From: Algoriphagus ratkowskyi
GTDB lineage: Bacteria > Bacteroidota > Bacteroidia > Cytophagales > Cyclobacteriaceae
DNA: 64,000 nucleotides
Reading direction: 5' to 3'
NCBI RefSeq assembly: GCF_002150505.1
Contig: NZ_MSSV01000015.1
Coordinates: 1 to 64,000, forward strand
In this document: positions 63,118 through 64,000 of the stretch, one piece after another
Position numbering within the stretch: position 1 is the stretch's first letter
How the letters are laid out: each line of letters starts with the position of its first letter
Notes under the pieces: model-generated
Databases searched by the model: none
The model's input: the letters and a program-made list of their open reading frames with translations, nothing else
Told to the model about the DNA's origin: nothing
Program-made: the position numbers and the translations under genes

Positions 63118-64000
63118 TCAATTATAGATTAAGTATTGCTTACGAAGTACTCTGTATTTATTCAAGTCAGCTTCCCAACTTGCAGTGATTTCCGCCTCGG
63201 TTTTCCCTTCCATAATCATCTTTTTCAATTGGTCCGTTCCAGCAAGTGTATTGAAGAAATTATTGAAAAAAGCCTGACCCTTACCGGATTTTTGGTAGGC
63301 GTCCAGAAGGTATTTCAAAGTAAATTCATGCGTCAATAATTCCTTTCGGAGATCCACTCCATAGCATTTCTTGTCCTGTAGAGGCGGCGTTTTAGACATC
63401 CCATCAATACTGACCGGAGTGAACGTGAAATCACCGAATTTTGGATCTGGGTAGCCATATACCTGAAAAGGAAATTGGGTGCCTCGACCTAGAGAAACGA
63501 TGGTCCCTTCGAAAAAGCAAGTGCTAGGATAAAGTTTGACGGATAGATCATTTGGCAAGTTTGGAGAAGGCTTTACAGGTAAATTATAGGGTTTTTGATG
63601 ATCCCAATTTCCTACTGGAATCACCTTCAAATCTACTGTAAGTCCACCTTTCAACCATTTCTCTCCATTGATCATTTGCGCCAGCTCACCTACAGTCAAT
63701 CCGTGAACGACAGGGATGGGATGCATTCCTACAAAACTTTCATAGCCTTTTTGACGAACAGGCCCAGCGATGTAATTACCATTTGGATTGGGTCTATCGA
63801 AGATGATTACTTTTTTGCCATTTTCTGCAGCCGCCTCCATCAAGTAATGCATCGTGCTGATGTAGGTGAAAAAGCGAGCGCCAACGTCTTGTAAATCGAA
63901 AATTAGGATATCCAGCTCTTGAATTTGTTCAGGCTTTGGCTTTTTATTATTTCCGTAAAGGGATATTATTGGCAAGCCAGTTTTGGAATCTACGCTATTG
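63118..64000 (-). CDS. NamZ-like exo-beta-N-acetylmuramidase (DUF1343), partial
   Basis: The reading frame enters from the right edge; its start lies outside the window, so the first ATG-like codon at 63975 is not the real start. Visible are DSKTGLPIISLYG, DILIFDLQDVGARFFTYIS, DRPNPNGNYIAGP, and the C-terminal FPFQVYGYPDPKFGDFTFTP, matching the DUF1343 family, whose characterised member NamZ removes terminal N-acetylmuramic acid from peptidoglycan fragments. The protein ends TEAEITASWEADLNKYR near the last residues. It may share a transcript with fmt, 58 bp downstream. Confidence 0.9.
   Translation of the reverse strand, partial: NSVDSKTGLPIISLYGNNKKPKPEQIQELDILIFDLQDVGARFFTYISTMHYLMEAAAENGKKVIIFDRPNPNGNYIAGPVRQKGYESFVGMHPIPVVHGLTVGELAQMINGEKWLKGGLTVDLKVIPVGNWDHQKPYNLPVKPSPNLPNDLSVKLYPSTCFFEGTIVSLGRGTQFPFQVYGYPDPKFGDFTFTPVSIDGMSKTPPLQDKKCYGVDLRKELLTHEFTLKYLLDAYQKSGKGQAFFNNFFNTLAGTDQLKKMIMEGKTEAEITASWEADLNKYRVLRKQYLIYN

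Overview
The window looks like a chromosomal segment of a Bacteroidota bacterium, most likely order Cytophagales (Cyclobacteriaceae/Algoriphagus-like; the genus is inference). The evidence is AT-rich intergenic DNA, a textbook Bacteroidota promoter (TTTG, 19 bp, TAnnTTTG) before greA, many short lipoproteins with a Cys lipobox, Bacteroidota-typical families (DUF3078, DUF4412, NamZ/DUF1343), a pdxA-DUF177-rpmF-fabH-efp-accB-accC block and a fused IcmF-type mutase. I saw no rRNA, tRNA, CRISPR array, insertion sequence or phage gene.

Layout. 1-7.5 kb: lipoprotein, stand-alone LuxE-like ligase, an easily missed 39-residue lipoprotein with a very strong terminator, msrB, a class III aminotransferase, an rRNA-methyltransferase-like gene, and an overlapping trio of two acyltransferases (probable split glycine/ornithine-lipid synthase) plus a CoA-binding protein. 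7.6-16 kb: gyrB, ppk1 facing a Ppx/GppA phosphatase, a small membrane protein, an SLC13 transporter, DUF202 and DUF3078 proteins. 16.4-24.2 kb: DPP-IV-like peptidase, DUF4287/DUF5655 protein, EEP-fold hydrolase, HGSNAT-like membrane acyltransferase, PPK2, and a subtilisin-like lipoprotein. 24.2-32.5 kb: a nucleotidyl cyclase-TPR receptor and a tightly packed three-gene 'planctomycete-type' cytochrome/DUF1501/DUF1553 operon.

32.7-42.1 kb is mostly housekeeping: accBC, efp, fabH, rpmF-DUF177-pdxA on the minus strand, then rsmA-mgtE-dehydrogenase on the plus strand. 42.1-45 kb holds a lipoprotein, a roughly 150-bp inverted-repeat element, a DUF421 protein with an added zinc ribbon, greA with an attenuator-like leader, and a HIT protein. 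45.1-48.7 kb has a fructokinase-like/sugar porter pair and an acyl-CoA hydrolase/transferase. 48.9-56.9 kb has a fused acyl-CoA mutase whose two substrate-discriminating positions (Phe586, Gln774) are of the isobutyryl-CoA type, then OsmC, a small coupled protein, a Cache-type lipoprotein and a hybrid histidine kinase that starts on the lipoprotein's stop codon. 57-64 kb (minus) has an E2 acyltransferase, cinA, an SDR, folA, a DUF4412 protein, fmt, and the 3' part of a NamZ-like gene running off the window.

The most unusual items are the two-piece Cache lipoprotein/hybrid kinase sensor, the cytochrome/DUF1501/DUF1553 operon with a seven-part mosaic protein, the IcmF with an extra segment in its mutase domain, the greA leader terminator, the 43.0-43.15 kb inverted-repeat element and the tiny lipoprotein at 1971. 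Polyphosphate metabolism (ppk1, ppx, ppk2) and branched-chain acyl-CoA metabolism (icmF, E2) recur across the window.
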